Below, in pieces: positions 12,801 through 21,010 of a stretch of 27,113 nucleotides of DNA. The translations under genes were made by a program, and so were the position numbers. Below the pieces are notes generated by a model. It saw only the letters and a list, made by a program, of their open reading frames with translations, ran no database searches and was not told the origin of the DNA. Origin of the DNA: Hypsibius dujardini (lineage: Eukaryota; Tardigrada; Eutardigrada; Parachela; Hypsibiidae); contig LRSR01010450.1 in the NCBI GenBank assembly GCA_001579985.1, positions 1 to 27,113 of the forward strand, read 5' to 3'. Positions within the stretch are counted from its first letter, which is position 1; each line of letters opens with the position of its first letter.

Positions 12801-15731
12801 TTAGAAACAAGAAAAACAATTGATGCGACCTTGATTAGTGTTAAATAACGACTGCGGTGTGTGCGATTGATTGTAGCATCGCTCGCGCTGCGTTGATTGC
12901 ATCAACTATCAATGAATGCACCAGTTTGCAGCGGTGACCGGTTTAGTTGCAAAACATCGTACAGAGAAAACTCAAATCGATGTTACCGGCCACTGTCCAG
13001 AAACGGGGACGAGTTTTCACGCTTAAGACGTAGTAGACCTGGTTAGTTTGCCTTGCAAAGAAACGAGAAGTCAAAACTAGGCAACAGCCCACCTACGTTT
13101 CCTCGTTAGTTTTTTAAATATACACTTAATTTAGGCTGAGGACACTTAGTTTTAGTATTAAATGAAATTAAATGAAATTTTAGTATCTGTTGCCATACAA
13201 ACCAATGTACTACACTACAGAACTGCAGTGCAGTTTTCAGCTTCAAGTTCCTGCATTCGTTTTTATGACCTCCTTATACTCCTACTCAGTTCTACCGCTC
13301 AACTAGACTATCTGCGATATCTAAAGACTAGGAGTATATGTGTCCCATAATCTGACCTCTACTGTTATACGAACAACTACATACAATTTACGTCCCATTA
13401 CAAATAAATATTAAAACTAAGTGCCCGTAGCCTCGGACAAATAATCATAATTAAATATGAAACTAAGTGCCCGCAGTGAAAACTTAGTGAAAACTTCCTG
13501 TGCTAAAACTAAGTGTGCGCAGACTTCCTGAGTGAAACTAAATGTTCGCAGCTGTTATCTATTTTTATTGTTAAATTATAAGATAAATTGAAATGATATC
13601 GCGACGTACTACGTTGTTATATACATCGGTATAATTTTTTTATATTTTAAAATTAAAATCCATTTAAACCACACACTGCATTTGGAAATAATGTACAGTT
13701 AAATTAAATATGTAATTGTATGAAAGAATTGTTAAGAGTTTGGTTGATTAGGACACATGCAATACTTTTCAAATTCGATTATTAATTATGAAGTCGGACT
13801 TGGTTTGTGGATTATTTACTATTTAAGTTTAACTAACCAAATGACCTTTTCCCGGTGTTTCCAGGTCGAGCACTTGCACACAACCGAAACGAACGATTCC
13901 TTCCATTTCTGGTGGATATTGTCAAGGTCGTCACCTTTTACGGAACCGATGAGAAATTCCGACCCTTCAAAACTGGGATCGCTCATTTCATCAAAGAGAC
14001 TGTTGATTTCGAATGGAGCTGTCTAGAATATCCCTCCTTACAGGCGGCAGTACACACCCTAGCCAGAAATCCGGAAGTCATCGCAAGTTGGTGCGGAGCG
14101 AACGAAGACATCGAGAACTGCTCGATCGTTCTGTTTTTAAAGTTGATTACCCAGTTTGAGACTGCAAATTTAAATCCGACGCAGTACACCGTGGAAAAAC
14201 GTGCGCTATTTGTGCAAATTTACGGCCGGGCTGCCGTGGCATTTTATACAGCGAGGAAGTCTGCTGACCTGCCATCCTTCATCATCTCCACGCTCAAGGC
14301 CTGCGAAACGGTCTGTCTGTCTGTCTGTACTTTTATATTTCTGTCTGTTTGTCTGTAAGTCGGTGTGTCTTGTACGTATGTCTGGCTATCTGTGTGCTTG
14401 TGTGCCTGTCTGTCTTTATGTCTGTTTGTTGCTTTCTGTCTGTCTGTTGTCTTGTCTGTCTGTCTGTTGTCTTGTCTGTCTGTTCATTTGTATCTCTCTG
14501 TTTATCTGTCGGTCTGTTCTTCGTTTGATAGTAAGTTGTCCTCCTCGTTATCGGTTTAGTCTTGCGCCTGAACTTTTCCTGTTTCAGGCATGGATTTCGT
14601 CGGATCCTCAAATCCGCTATCAGGGCTACTTGGCCCTTGCATCAGAAATCTTCAACCTATCCAACCACGTGGCCGACAAGAAGATCGACAACCTCATCCG
14701 TAATGCTGTTTTGATTTGGATCGCTCAAAACGCCGGTAGTCCACTACTCATATCCATGGTGGCCGGGTGTTGCCGGTGTGTGGCCTCAGTGGAGGCCATG
14801 GTCGCCTACCTGGAGACTCTTATTGCAGCACACTTTGCCGAACTCTACCAGCGGGATTGGTGGATGGTGGTCCACGTTTTGGAGACGCCTGAACTGAGTA
14901 GTGCCGAGTTTATTAAGACCTGTCTGGCCAAGCAGGCGTTTTTTACTCTGCACGCTCATTTCCTGCGGATCATTCAGACGGCTGATTCCGTTCGACGGAT
15001 TGAGCTGATGCAGAGTCTAGTGGAGTGGTGTAAAATCCGGCCATTGCCGGATCATCAGAATAAAGTCTTCTTGTTGTGGAACCATGTCTTTTTGTTAGGT
15101 AAGGATTTTTAGGCAGATAGAGAGAAAGAAAGAAAGACAGACACACAGAGAAACAGTCAGACAGACACACAGACACACAGACGACACACAGACGACACAC
15201 AGACAAACAGACACACAGACTGACACGCAGACACACATGTAGACATACAGGACAGAGGCACACGAGAAGACAGATGGGCACTACCTGACCAGCTCGTATT
15301 TTGGTTTTTCAGGTAGTAGTGCCAGTGTCGATGTATGGCCCATCGCTCTGCGAGACTTTGTCGAGGCTCTCTTTGGCTTCACGGAAGAGAAAGGTGGACT
15401 GCTCAGCGCTATCGGTGTGGGCAAGCCTCCTGTGCTGTCCCGCCCCTTCAAAATAGTCACACGAAGTATCGTCGCCGTGGCCAGTCCATTGACGACACCC
15501 GGGAAGACAACCGGAAAAGCGGCCACACTAACCGATGCCTCACGCACCGCCTATGAGGAGATGAAGAGCCGGAAAGAGTACTTGCCTTACGCGGAAGTTT
15601 GGCCGGTGGTTGATGCCTATCTTGCATCACAAGGAACGTTGACGTGGGCCGATGTGCGGAAACTGTTAGGCACATTGTTGGGACTTCTTTTTAAACAGCA
15701 GAATTATCTGTCTTTCGTGATTGAATCTTGA
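281..15731 (+). CDS. EPG5: EPG5 homologue, autophagosome-lysosome tethering protein (19 exons, complete)
   Basis: The conceptual product has 2434 residues; the human protein has about 2580. In animals EPG5 is a RAB7 effector on late endosomes and lysosomes that binds LC3-type proteins and promotes SNARE-driven fusion with autophagosomes. Identification rests on collinear similarity with human EPG5, recalled from memory, along the whole chain: a basic start (MEAVRVRKPKNKK), NHLLRCPSSVLQWA in exon 4, QFPFDGLF in exon 5, LNWGFA in exon 7, LPSLPREY in exon 11, HFTPN in exon 13, a C-terminal GLLSAIGVGKPPVLSRPFK block in exon 19. The protein is largely helical with no signal peptide. The start at 281 has G at -3 and +4 and gives the human-like N-terminus. 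Exon junctions keep the frame throughout, so the gene looks intact. Exon 2 is poorly conserved and acidic. The 3' end converges with a receptor gene on the other strand. Confidence 0.95.
2029..2211. repeat. Diverged tandem duplication in EPG5 intron 3
   Basis: Intron 3 (1690-2371) is AT-rich. Two diverged units of about 80 bp, offset by about 103 bp, both run from TAGTGCAAA through AATTTAAATTA to ATTTAGTTGCA, at about 2029-2105 and 2132-2211. No terminal inverted repeats were seen. The rest of the intron holds nothing recognisable. Confidence 0.55.
2715..2726 (+). other. EPG5: Predicted LC3-interacting region (LIR) codons in EPG5 exon 4
   Basis: Codons for W514-I-V-V517 follow an acidic and serine-rich run (EDDDKHDGDSS) and precede D-P-D. 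This matches the LIR pattern W-x-x-V with acidic residues upstream. It aligns with the first of the two tandem LIRs described for human EPG5 (WTLV). The assignment is by motif and position; binding is inferred. Confidence 0.65.
3690..3860. repeat. (CAGA)n-type microsatellite in EPG5 intron 6
   Basis: Most of the 226-bp intron is an imperfect array of ACAGACAG units on the + strand, broken by short AT-rich steps. It ends shortly before the TTTTCTTGCAG acceptor of exon 7. Confidence 0.85.
4440..5190. repeat. Degenerate CAGA-rich array in EPG5 intron 7
   Basis: The 819-bp intron is built of loosely repeated phrases such as CATTCAGACAG, GTTAGCATTC and ACAGACAGAC, with a pure (GATA)n run near 5096-5117. 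It looks like an old, decayed tetranucleotide array with longer-period units. Both strands give Cys/Leu-rich or Gln/Thr-rich pseudo-reading frames that are not genes. Confidence 0.75.
5819..5891 (+). tRNA. tRNA-Val-CAC: tRNA-Val (anticodon CAC), nested in EPG5 intron 8
   Basis: The 73-nt cloverleaf is complete and has no intron. The 7-bp acceptor stem GTTTTCC (5819-5825) pairs with GGAAAAC (5884-5890), followed by discriminator A5891. The anticodon stem TCTGC/GCAGA encloses loop CTCACAC, which places anticodon CAC at 5852-5854, reading GTG valine codons. The T stem GCCGG/CCGGC encloses TTCGATC. Internal RNA polymerase III promoter elements are visible: A box TGGTGTAGCGG (5826-5836) and B box GGTTCGATCCC (5870-5880). 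The body closely resembles animal tRNA-Val. It lies in the same orientation as EPG5 and is followed at once by a T7 run. Confidence 0.95.
5892..5898 (+). terminator. RNA polymerase III T-run terminator of tRNA-Val
   Basis: Seven T residues begin immediately after the discriminator base, which is the usual Pol III stop signal. This supports the tRNA being an independent transcription unit. Confidence 0.85.
8640..8990. repeat. CAGA/CAGG-type microsatellite in EPG5 intron 11
   Basis: Starts 18 bp after the exon 11 donor. It is an imperfect array of ACAGACAG, ATAGACAG and GGCAGGCAG units grading into degenerate sequence before a MITE. A further short (ACAGACAA)n tract lies at about 9298-9320. 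Confidence 0.8.
8999..9262. mobile_element. 264-bp TA-flanked MITE (Tc1/mariner-like) in EPG5 intron 11
   Basis: The ends form 24-bp terminal inverted repeats, 8999-9022 and 9239-9262, differing at one position. Both contain CCGATCTCAAGGGTCGATT. A TA dinucleotide lies immediately outside each end (8997-8998 and 9263-9264), which fits a TA target duplication. There is no transposase reading frame, so it is non-autonomous. Assignment to the Tc1/mariner group rests only on the TA duplication and the inverted ends. Confidence 0.75.
9660..9875. repeat. (CTGC)n/(CTGT)n microsatellite filling EPG5 intron 12
   Basis: Dense array of TGCC and TGTC tetranucleotides on the + strand, making up most of the 321-bp intron. 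It is open in the frame that runs into exon 13, which creates a false Cys/Leu/Pro-rich leader on that exon. The complementary orientation to introns 6, 7, 11, 13 and 18 is notable. Confidence 0.9.
10375..10592. repeat. (GGCA)n/(GACA)n microsatellite in EPG5 intron 13
   Basis: Array of ACAGACAG and GGCAGGCAG units occupying most of the 290-bp intron. On the minus strand all three frames give Cys/Leu-rich open runs that are repeat artefacts. Confidence 0.9.
12049..13559. mobile_element. 1.5-kb fold-back transposon in EPG5 intron 16
   Basis: Two long inverted arms, about 12049-12562 and 12687-13559, flank a loop of about 124 nt. The outermost 36 bases of the two ends align without gaps and both contain TTAGTTTCACTCAGGAAG. 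The arms stay complementary through long blocks, for example CGTCTTAAGCGTGAAAACTC on the left. An exact 9-bp TATTTTTAT lies just outside each end (12040-12048 and 13560-13568), a likely target duplication. A decamer-like motif CACTTAGTTT recurs near both ends. The right arm holds about 300 extra bases (about 13111-13410). There is no transposase frame. A 9-bp duplication with long iterated arms recalls Foldback or Mutator-like elements; the family is inferred. Confidence 0.8.
14311..14515. repeat. (GTCT)n/(CTGT)n microsatellite in EPG5 intron 17, including the splice donor
   Basis: The array begins at the donor itself, ACG followed by GTCTGTCTGTCTGT, so identical GTCTGT hexamers repeat every 4 bases after exon 17. 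It continues, imperfectly, for about 200 bases. Confidence 0.85.
15117..15275. repeat. (CAGA)n/(ACACAGAC)n microsatellite in EPG5 intron 18
   Basis: Imperfect array of AGACAGAC and ACACAGACG units making up most of the 214-bp intron between exons 18 and 19. Confidence 0.85.
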
Positions 15732-15842
15732 GAAGGTCGAACAATCAGTCGATCATACTCTGCTTTTTTTAGTGGGTTTTTGTACTTCGACTGCAATGCA
15801 GAGACGTGTTGCCCTAAAGAAGCTATACGCTGTACTGTTGGA

Positions 15843-15848
15843 AATAAA
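15843..15848 (+). other. Poly(A) signal AATAAA of EPG5
   Basis: First AATAAA after the TGA stop at 15729-15731, about 110 bases downstream. This implies a short 3' UTR. Confidence 0.65.
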
Positions 15849-16304
15849 ATTATACTAAGTCATATTTCAGCTATTATTCTATTAGATCTATATTGACAAT
15901 AGATTATTAAAATAATTTACCAATTTATGATAAAATATTAATTGAAAAAATTTGTATTTAATTGAAACATATCATTACATAGTCATATATCAATATATCA
16001 ACCGAGTATACATTATTCTTCAAATGTTTCCAATCAATTACTTTTATGTTCTATTAAAAAAAAATTCCGAATTTTACTACTTAATTTATTGCCTACGCTT
16101 TAGCTTTAGTTAGCCTCCATGTCAGACGTCAAATGATAATATTACTCTCAAGTATCAAATAAACATATATGTGAATGTCAAAAGCCGTGGATAATAGGAA
16201 CAAGAAATAAAATATCGATATTTGAATTGATTAGGGTAACAAAATTAGAGCGCTTTAAAAATCATACTTATTTATACGTTACCTTCCTGTAATTAAAGTA
16301 TCAG
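15849..16304. other. Intergenic, AT-rich
   Basis: Region between the EPG5 poly(A) signal and the leucine-rich-repeat fragment. No exon, RNA or repeat was recognised. Confidence 0.5.
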
Positions 16305-16484
16305 AGGCGCCCTTTTCAATCTGGTCAGCACGCTGTTTCGCTGGACCTCTCGAGCAACCTGTTTCAGAGCATACCAGCGGAAGATATCAAGCGGCTCAAA
16401 GTGCTGAAAACAAATAACCTCTCATCGAATCTCATCAAGGGCATCACAAAAACCTTCGCAGCAAATAAATTGCGGTACTGTTAA
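16305..16484 (+). pseudogene. Orphan leucine-rich-repeat exon or gene fragment
   Basis: The frame is open from an AG at 16303-16304 to a TAA at 16482-16484, about 59 residues. It reads as two LRR-type units: VSLDLSSNLFQSIPAEDIK followed by NLSSNLIKGI. These fit the pattern LxLSxNxxxxIP with spacing of about 24-28 residues. No start codon, signal peptide or neighbouring LRR exon was found within several hundred bases. A GTACTG at 16475 could be a splice donor instead of the stop being used. It may be a relic of a transposed LRR gene or a single exon of a gene not otherwise visible. Confidence 0.4.
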
Positions 16485-17066
16485 TTACCTGTAACTTTAT
16501 TGTGCGATAGGACTATTCTTTGGATGAATAATTATTAAGGCCGAGCGCAGCGAGGCCGTTTTCTAAGTTGAACCCCGTTTCCTTTTAACCGAGGTTAATG
16601 TTTGTGTGTAATCTTGAGCACGAGCGATCGATTCCTGGTGACGTAAGTGGGCGTAAGTGTAAGAAACCGTTAAGTGTGGAAACTTGTTCGAAACCAATGC
16701 CTTTTCTAGTCTGAATCTGGCTTGTTCGGAAACGTTCTCCGTCAGGTCATTTCAGCAGTAATCCTCAGGATTCTTTTACTCCGCTAAAAATTTGACTCGC
16801 GTGTCAACCATGTTTTTTTATACGCATTTTTTATGGGGAGTTTGTGTAGCCGTTAACCAGCCACCGCTTATTCTGCGTTTCTGCTTTAACTTTATCATTT
16901 GCGATCATAACATTTTGTGTTGATGGAATGATCATGCGACAAAATCGCCAGACAGCATTTATACGTAATAACATTGATTTGAATGGCCCATTATTAATGT
17001 TGCATACTAATACAGTAAAATCCGGAACAAGCCCAAATGAGCTGGATTATATGTATAATAAGCCGA
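16485..17066. other. Intergenic between LRR fragment and receptor 1
   Basis: No convincing exon. It contains a GC-rich phrase GGCCGAGCGCAGCGAGGCC at about 16541-16559 and a short iterated GTAAGTG motif near 16640-16665. An open frame at 16928-17134 runs antisense into the last receptor exon and is judged spurious. Confidence 0.4.
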
Positions 17067-20000
17067 TTAGTGCCTTTGCTGCAATGCCCATGAGGCATCC
17101 ACTGAAGAACCAATTCGATGAAATTGCCGGTTGACATGATTTCGTAGGGCAGGCGTCAGCAGGACAATCAGCCACGGACTCGCGGCGCATCCTGCGACAG
17201 AGAAAATAACCCAAAAGGTCAACGATCCACCGCTACAAAATGTCCTCAAAACATTCACTCACCAAATAAGTACAACGTCACAACCGTCAAACCCTGTGGC
17301 GTGTTCAAAGCCACGTCCGTTTTCGCCACCAGAGGGTAGATCATCCACGGGAGGAATGAGATAACGAAGAGCAGACACAGGGCAATCACGGTTTTTGTCA
17401 CTCCAGCACCTTTTTTATTTTGTTGCTTGATATTGGTTGGCTCCATCCTGCCTGGAATACCGCCCGAATCGTCACGTCTGCTAGACATTTCTACCACCCC
17501 AATGGCTCGGCGACGGGTCATCCCCACCTGCAATATATTTAAATTGTAACAGCATTTTTTTCCCATAATGTTATATTTTTTCTTATATTTTAAGGGTGCG
17601 AATTTACAGTAAAACTTGTTGAAAGCTACTATTTAAATCTATGACTTGCTGTACGGTATGTTGAAACGTGTGATAGTTAATTTCAGAAAAAATAGTTCAG
17701 GTCCATTCAGGTCCATTCAGGTCCATAATCCAAGCGTTTATGCGTAGATTTTAAATAAATGCAAGTCTGCTCAATTTATTGTTCAAATGTATTCTGGGTA
17801 GATTAATTTTACAGTTTTACTTTCCAACAAATAATCTTATTTGGATTAATTTTTCAGATTATTAAAATTTAAAATATAATGTCACCCACCTTAACCGCAA
17901 TGGACGTGTAGCAAAAGGCAATGCTCGCCAGGGAGAAGACGATGAAGAAGACCTTGTTGAATTGAATGTACGCCCAAGAGTTGACCCGGGTGATGAAACA
18001 GCGGTCTAATGTGGGGTTATAGCCGTAGACTACACCGACGTGGAAAAACGGGAGAACCCCGATAATACCCAGGAAGAGCCAAGGGACAGCCACTAGAATC
18101 GCAGTACATGCTCGCGAGCGAAGCCAGACAAAACGGTTGGCTAGGACAATCGTGAAAAAACGATGGAAAGCGAGGGTGGCATGCTGCAGTTGGTCGACAG
18201 GAGAGATTACATAGTAGACGAATGCAATAATTTGGCACAACGGATCGTCAGCGGGGTCGGCTAGGAAATTTGGTCGACTGACGAGACAACCTGGATTTTA
18301 ATATTATCTTTTTTTTGTTGTGACGTTTATCACGTATCTGGAGATTATAATTTCCTCTTTTTTTGGAATGTAATATTTGAACTAACAGACGATGAGATCA
18401 TTAAGAAGACCGAGGATCGAAAATTTACAGCCAATGGAATTTTGTTAATTCAAGAATAAATTGATTGAAATTTCCATATTAAGTCCGAATTTTACCAATA
18501 TTTCATTTCAAATTGCGTGTCGTTAAAAATTAGAAATATTTTTAATTCGTCCTAATTTTGACATTCTATAGATTTCCACAAATTATATTTGGTTGTAGGA
18601 AACCAACTAATTTCAGCGTTGCAGATGTGTGCCGTTCTGCTTCCCCGTGCCATAGTATTAGATGACGGGCGAATTTGAAAAATAATCCTATCTTTAACAA
18701 CATGAGGTTTGAAATGAAATCATATTTGTAAAATTCAGACTTATGAAAACGTAAAGCGTAAGCTCAATCAATTTATTCTTTAGTCAAAATTCCGTTGACT
18801 GTAAATTGTAGCTCCTCTATCTTCCTAACAACCGCATCGTTTGCTAATTTAATTTAAATTCAGACTAACATCGTCTTGCTAGAGGCAAGACTTTTACAGA
18901 TCTTATCGGTCTCGCCAAACATGATCAGAAAACTCGTTCTACGGTTTTAGCCCAAGCAAATTTCATTAAATTCAAGTATTCAGGGCCATGGTGGGCAGTA
19001 CGATGCATACAACTATAATCTGTAGATATAAAAAAAAACGAAAATCAGTTCGAACCCTGCATTGCTAGTTCTTTAGTGTCATATAACGTAATTAAAATTT
19101 GCAGTAAAGTAACTAACCCGGTATCGAAATTGTATTTCTATGTCAATTTAATTTTAATATAAAGTCCAAAGGGTGGGACAGTATTTGAAAAGTGGCAAAA
19201 GGATGGGACAATAGGGGTAACCTGTTTATTATGTAATATTTTTAACCCTCTGAGTGCCGGTCAGCTTACACTGGCTTAATTCTTCCTTCAAACTCCATTT
19301 GCTCATCGAGCATTTACACTTTTTTGATACGGTTTTTTGCTTTGATCCTCTAACAAAACCGTAAAATATAAAGTAAAAACAACTTTTGAAAACAAATTTC
19401 GGAAGTGGTGAGAACTCATTAAGCCAAACTTGGCTTAAACTTAAATGACATGTTTACTAACTTGCGGTGCGTGCTGAAAAAAAATTTCCGGGCTTCGAAA
19501 TTAAAAAGGGTTCTAGCCAACGACCATACCAATGAAATCCAGTTAAAAATGAAATAAACAAGCAATCGAGAGCGTAATGAAAAAATTGAACTCACTAGGA
19601 AGATGTTTTGATTCCCTATTGGCAAAATGTCAGCTGTTGTCAGGTTGTTGTGTGGAGGCGCAACAGCGCCGTCTGGCGGTACGGCACTAACCGAGAAGGG
19701 AAAGTGCCAAATGAACCCTACTCATGTTAACCATACAAGTTAGGTACTTTCCCTATTTAAGCCAACTTTGGCTGACCCAGCACTACCCGTATACCTAAAA
19801 CACCCGGCAACCAGAGGGTTAAGAACGAATTTCGCTTAGCTCTTCTTAATTTTACAGGGTCTACCACAAACATTTACTCAACATTGAGGGGTTACGGTAA
19901 AAACCACGTGTACTGGTTTCAATGTTCACAATTATCAAAATGTGCTGTATAGAGTTCAGATCATGTTGCAAACCAACAGATTATGGACACTTTGATGGGG

Positions 20001-21010
20001 AGCTTCCTGGGTTCGCCAAATGAAAAAACAATCTATTTGACTATTGTGTAGATTGGATTTTTGATTGAATTAACTTGACTTTTTGTCATCTCACAAGCCG
20101 ATAATGCAAAGCCAAGCTACTAAACAAACAAAAGTAGTGTATAAGTAAAAATTAGAGCTTGCTTCTTTTGGTCAAAGTCGGAAGTGAGCGGGAGAGTCGT
20201 CCCATCAAGTCATTTCAAAATTTATATGAGATAGCTAACAGGTTGGCTGTCAAATATAATAAAAAACTAATAATTCCGTAAAGAAGCGGAGAGACATAAT
20301 TTAGTAGAGTTCTTTGATATGTATATATGTACTAAGCAATTTTTTCTGAAATTTCATTGAGAAATATATATCCTTGAAAAGGACGGCCAAATTCTGGCCG
20401 AACGTTGCGGGCTCAAAATTGCGAATTTCACAAAAACAGTGCTGAGGCTAACGGTTTTCAATGATCGTTTTAAAACTCAAATTTTTATGACGTTCAACTC
20501 ACTTAGACATCTGCTTTTGAAAGAATTTAAGGGTTTTTAGCAATGGTAGAGTTTAGAGACCCATTCAAAGTTGAGTAGATGTTCGTGGTAAACTCTGTAT
20601 ATACAAATGCTAATTCATCCAAAAGTTCTTTTAATGGCTTATGTCTTAGTTAAATCAAGTATTCTAGTTTAATAAAAAAAAGTATAGTGTTGCCTTGATC
20701 TACAAGCGCAACGCAGCTTCTTACTGTAAGCCTGGAATGCGCAGACGATGCTGAAAAAAAGGCTGGAAACACAAAAACTGATGAAGATGGGCTGGACGCT
20801 GGACAGAGTTTTATTGTTATTGCCACGCGATCGAAGCGTGAAGATGGCCAAAAAACAGATGAGGGAACCGGCACAGCCGATTAAGCTCAGCACGATATAA
20901 GTGTAGCCAGCGATGAGGTTGTCCTGTCTGTCGTTAGCGGCCTTTTTCATGGCTTCCACAGTGGTGGAGTTTGACCGGGGCATTGTCATGTTTCGATTTG
21001 AGGAGGTCAT
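17067..21010 (-). CDS. Divergent rhodopsin-like (class A) G protein-coupled receptor 1, complete, 4 exons
   Basis: Exons in transcript order are 21010-20725, 18290-17890, 17527-17263 and 17191-17067; junctions are GT-AG with phases 1, 0 and 1. The product has 358 residues. Exon 1 codes for a short N-terminus with sequons N7-M-T and N14-S-T, TM1 and TM2. Exon 2 codes for TM3 to TM5. Exons 3 and 4 code for TM6 and TM7 with a short tail. C114 at the top of TM3 and the Cys in DRCF of extracellular loop 2 can form the class A disulphide. The DRY motif reads H138-R139-F140, exactly 25 residues after C114. TM6 has SFLP where CWxP is usual, and TM7 has SPWLI in place of NPxxY. The ligand is unknown. 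A close paralogue lies upstream at 24977-26971. The start at 21010 is the first ATG of the open frame; an upstream non-coding exon cannot be excluded. Confidence 0.85.
17696..17725. repeat. Three exact tandem copies of a decamer
   Basis: TTCAGGTCCA is repeated three times without change, inside intron 2 of receptor 1 (17528-17889). Confidence 0.9.
18291..20724. other. Intron 1 of receptor 1
   Basis: This intron of about 2.4 kb separates the TM2 and TM3 exons. Apart from the piggyBac-type MITE it is AT-rich and unremarkable. A small hairpin CGGCCA/TGGCCG lies near 20385-20402. Confidence 0.6.
19246..19818. mobile_element. 573-bp piggyBac-type MITE in intron 1 of receptor 1
   Basis: TTAA lies on both sides (19242-19245 and 19819-19822). 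The ends are inverted: CCCTCTGAGTGCCGG on the left and, in reverse complement, CCCTCTGGTTGCCGG on the right. A second inverted motif (GGTCAGC, then TGGCTTAA) lies directly after the 13-base end on the left and 28 bases further inside on the right. A third, palindromic copy (TTAAGCCAAACTTGGCTTAA) lies at about 19419. TTAA targets, CCC-starting ends and an uneven internal repeat are hallmarks of piggyBac elements. There is no transposase frame. The open frame at 19419-19625 is judged spurious. Confidence 0.8.

Larger units (their letters stand above)
281..15731 (+). other. EPG5: Exon-intron map of the EPG5 gene
   Basis: Exons: 281-325, 400-1056, 1196-1689, 2372-2742, 2901-3110, 3233-3670, 3897-4421, 5241-5728, 6516-6866, 7305-7648, 8220-8622, 9352-9608, 9930-10329, 10620-10902, 11021-11323, 11522-11881, 13865-14310, 14588-15098, 15313-15731. 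Every junction is GT-AG and the phases agree; the total is 7305 bases including the TGA stop. Weak donors are gttggt (intron 5), gtcggc (intron 9) and gtctgt (intron 17). Introns 9 (6867-7304) and 10 (7649-8219) are AT-rich with nothing else recognised. Introns 1, 2, 4, 5, 14 and 15 are short and plain. Other introns carry the repeats and elements listed separately. Exons 1, 9 and 12 have the least independent support, because exon 1 is short and the N-terminal ends of 9 and 12 are weakly conserved. Confidence 0.85.

Noticed and set aside
14201-14587. Long open frame leading into EPG5 exon 18
   Set aside because: Its first part is out of frame with exon 17 and its middle is the CTGT repeat; only 14588-15098 is coding.
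16541-16559. GC-rich GGCCGAGCGCAGCGAGGCC phrase
   Set aside because: It resembles repeat ends seen in some genomes, but no partner end or target duplication was found nearby.
16928-17134. Plus-strand open frame near the end of receptor 1
   Set aside because: It overlaps the TM7 exon antisense and shows no domain or start context of note.
18990-19065. B-box-like GTTCGAACC suggesting a tRNA or tRNA-derived SINE
   Set aside because: No acceptor, anticodon or T stem pairs properly and there is no convincing A box.
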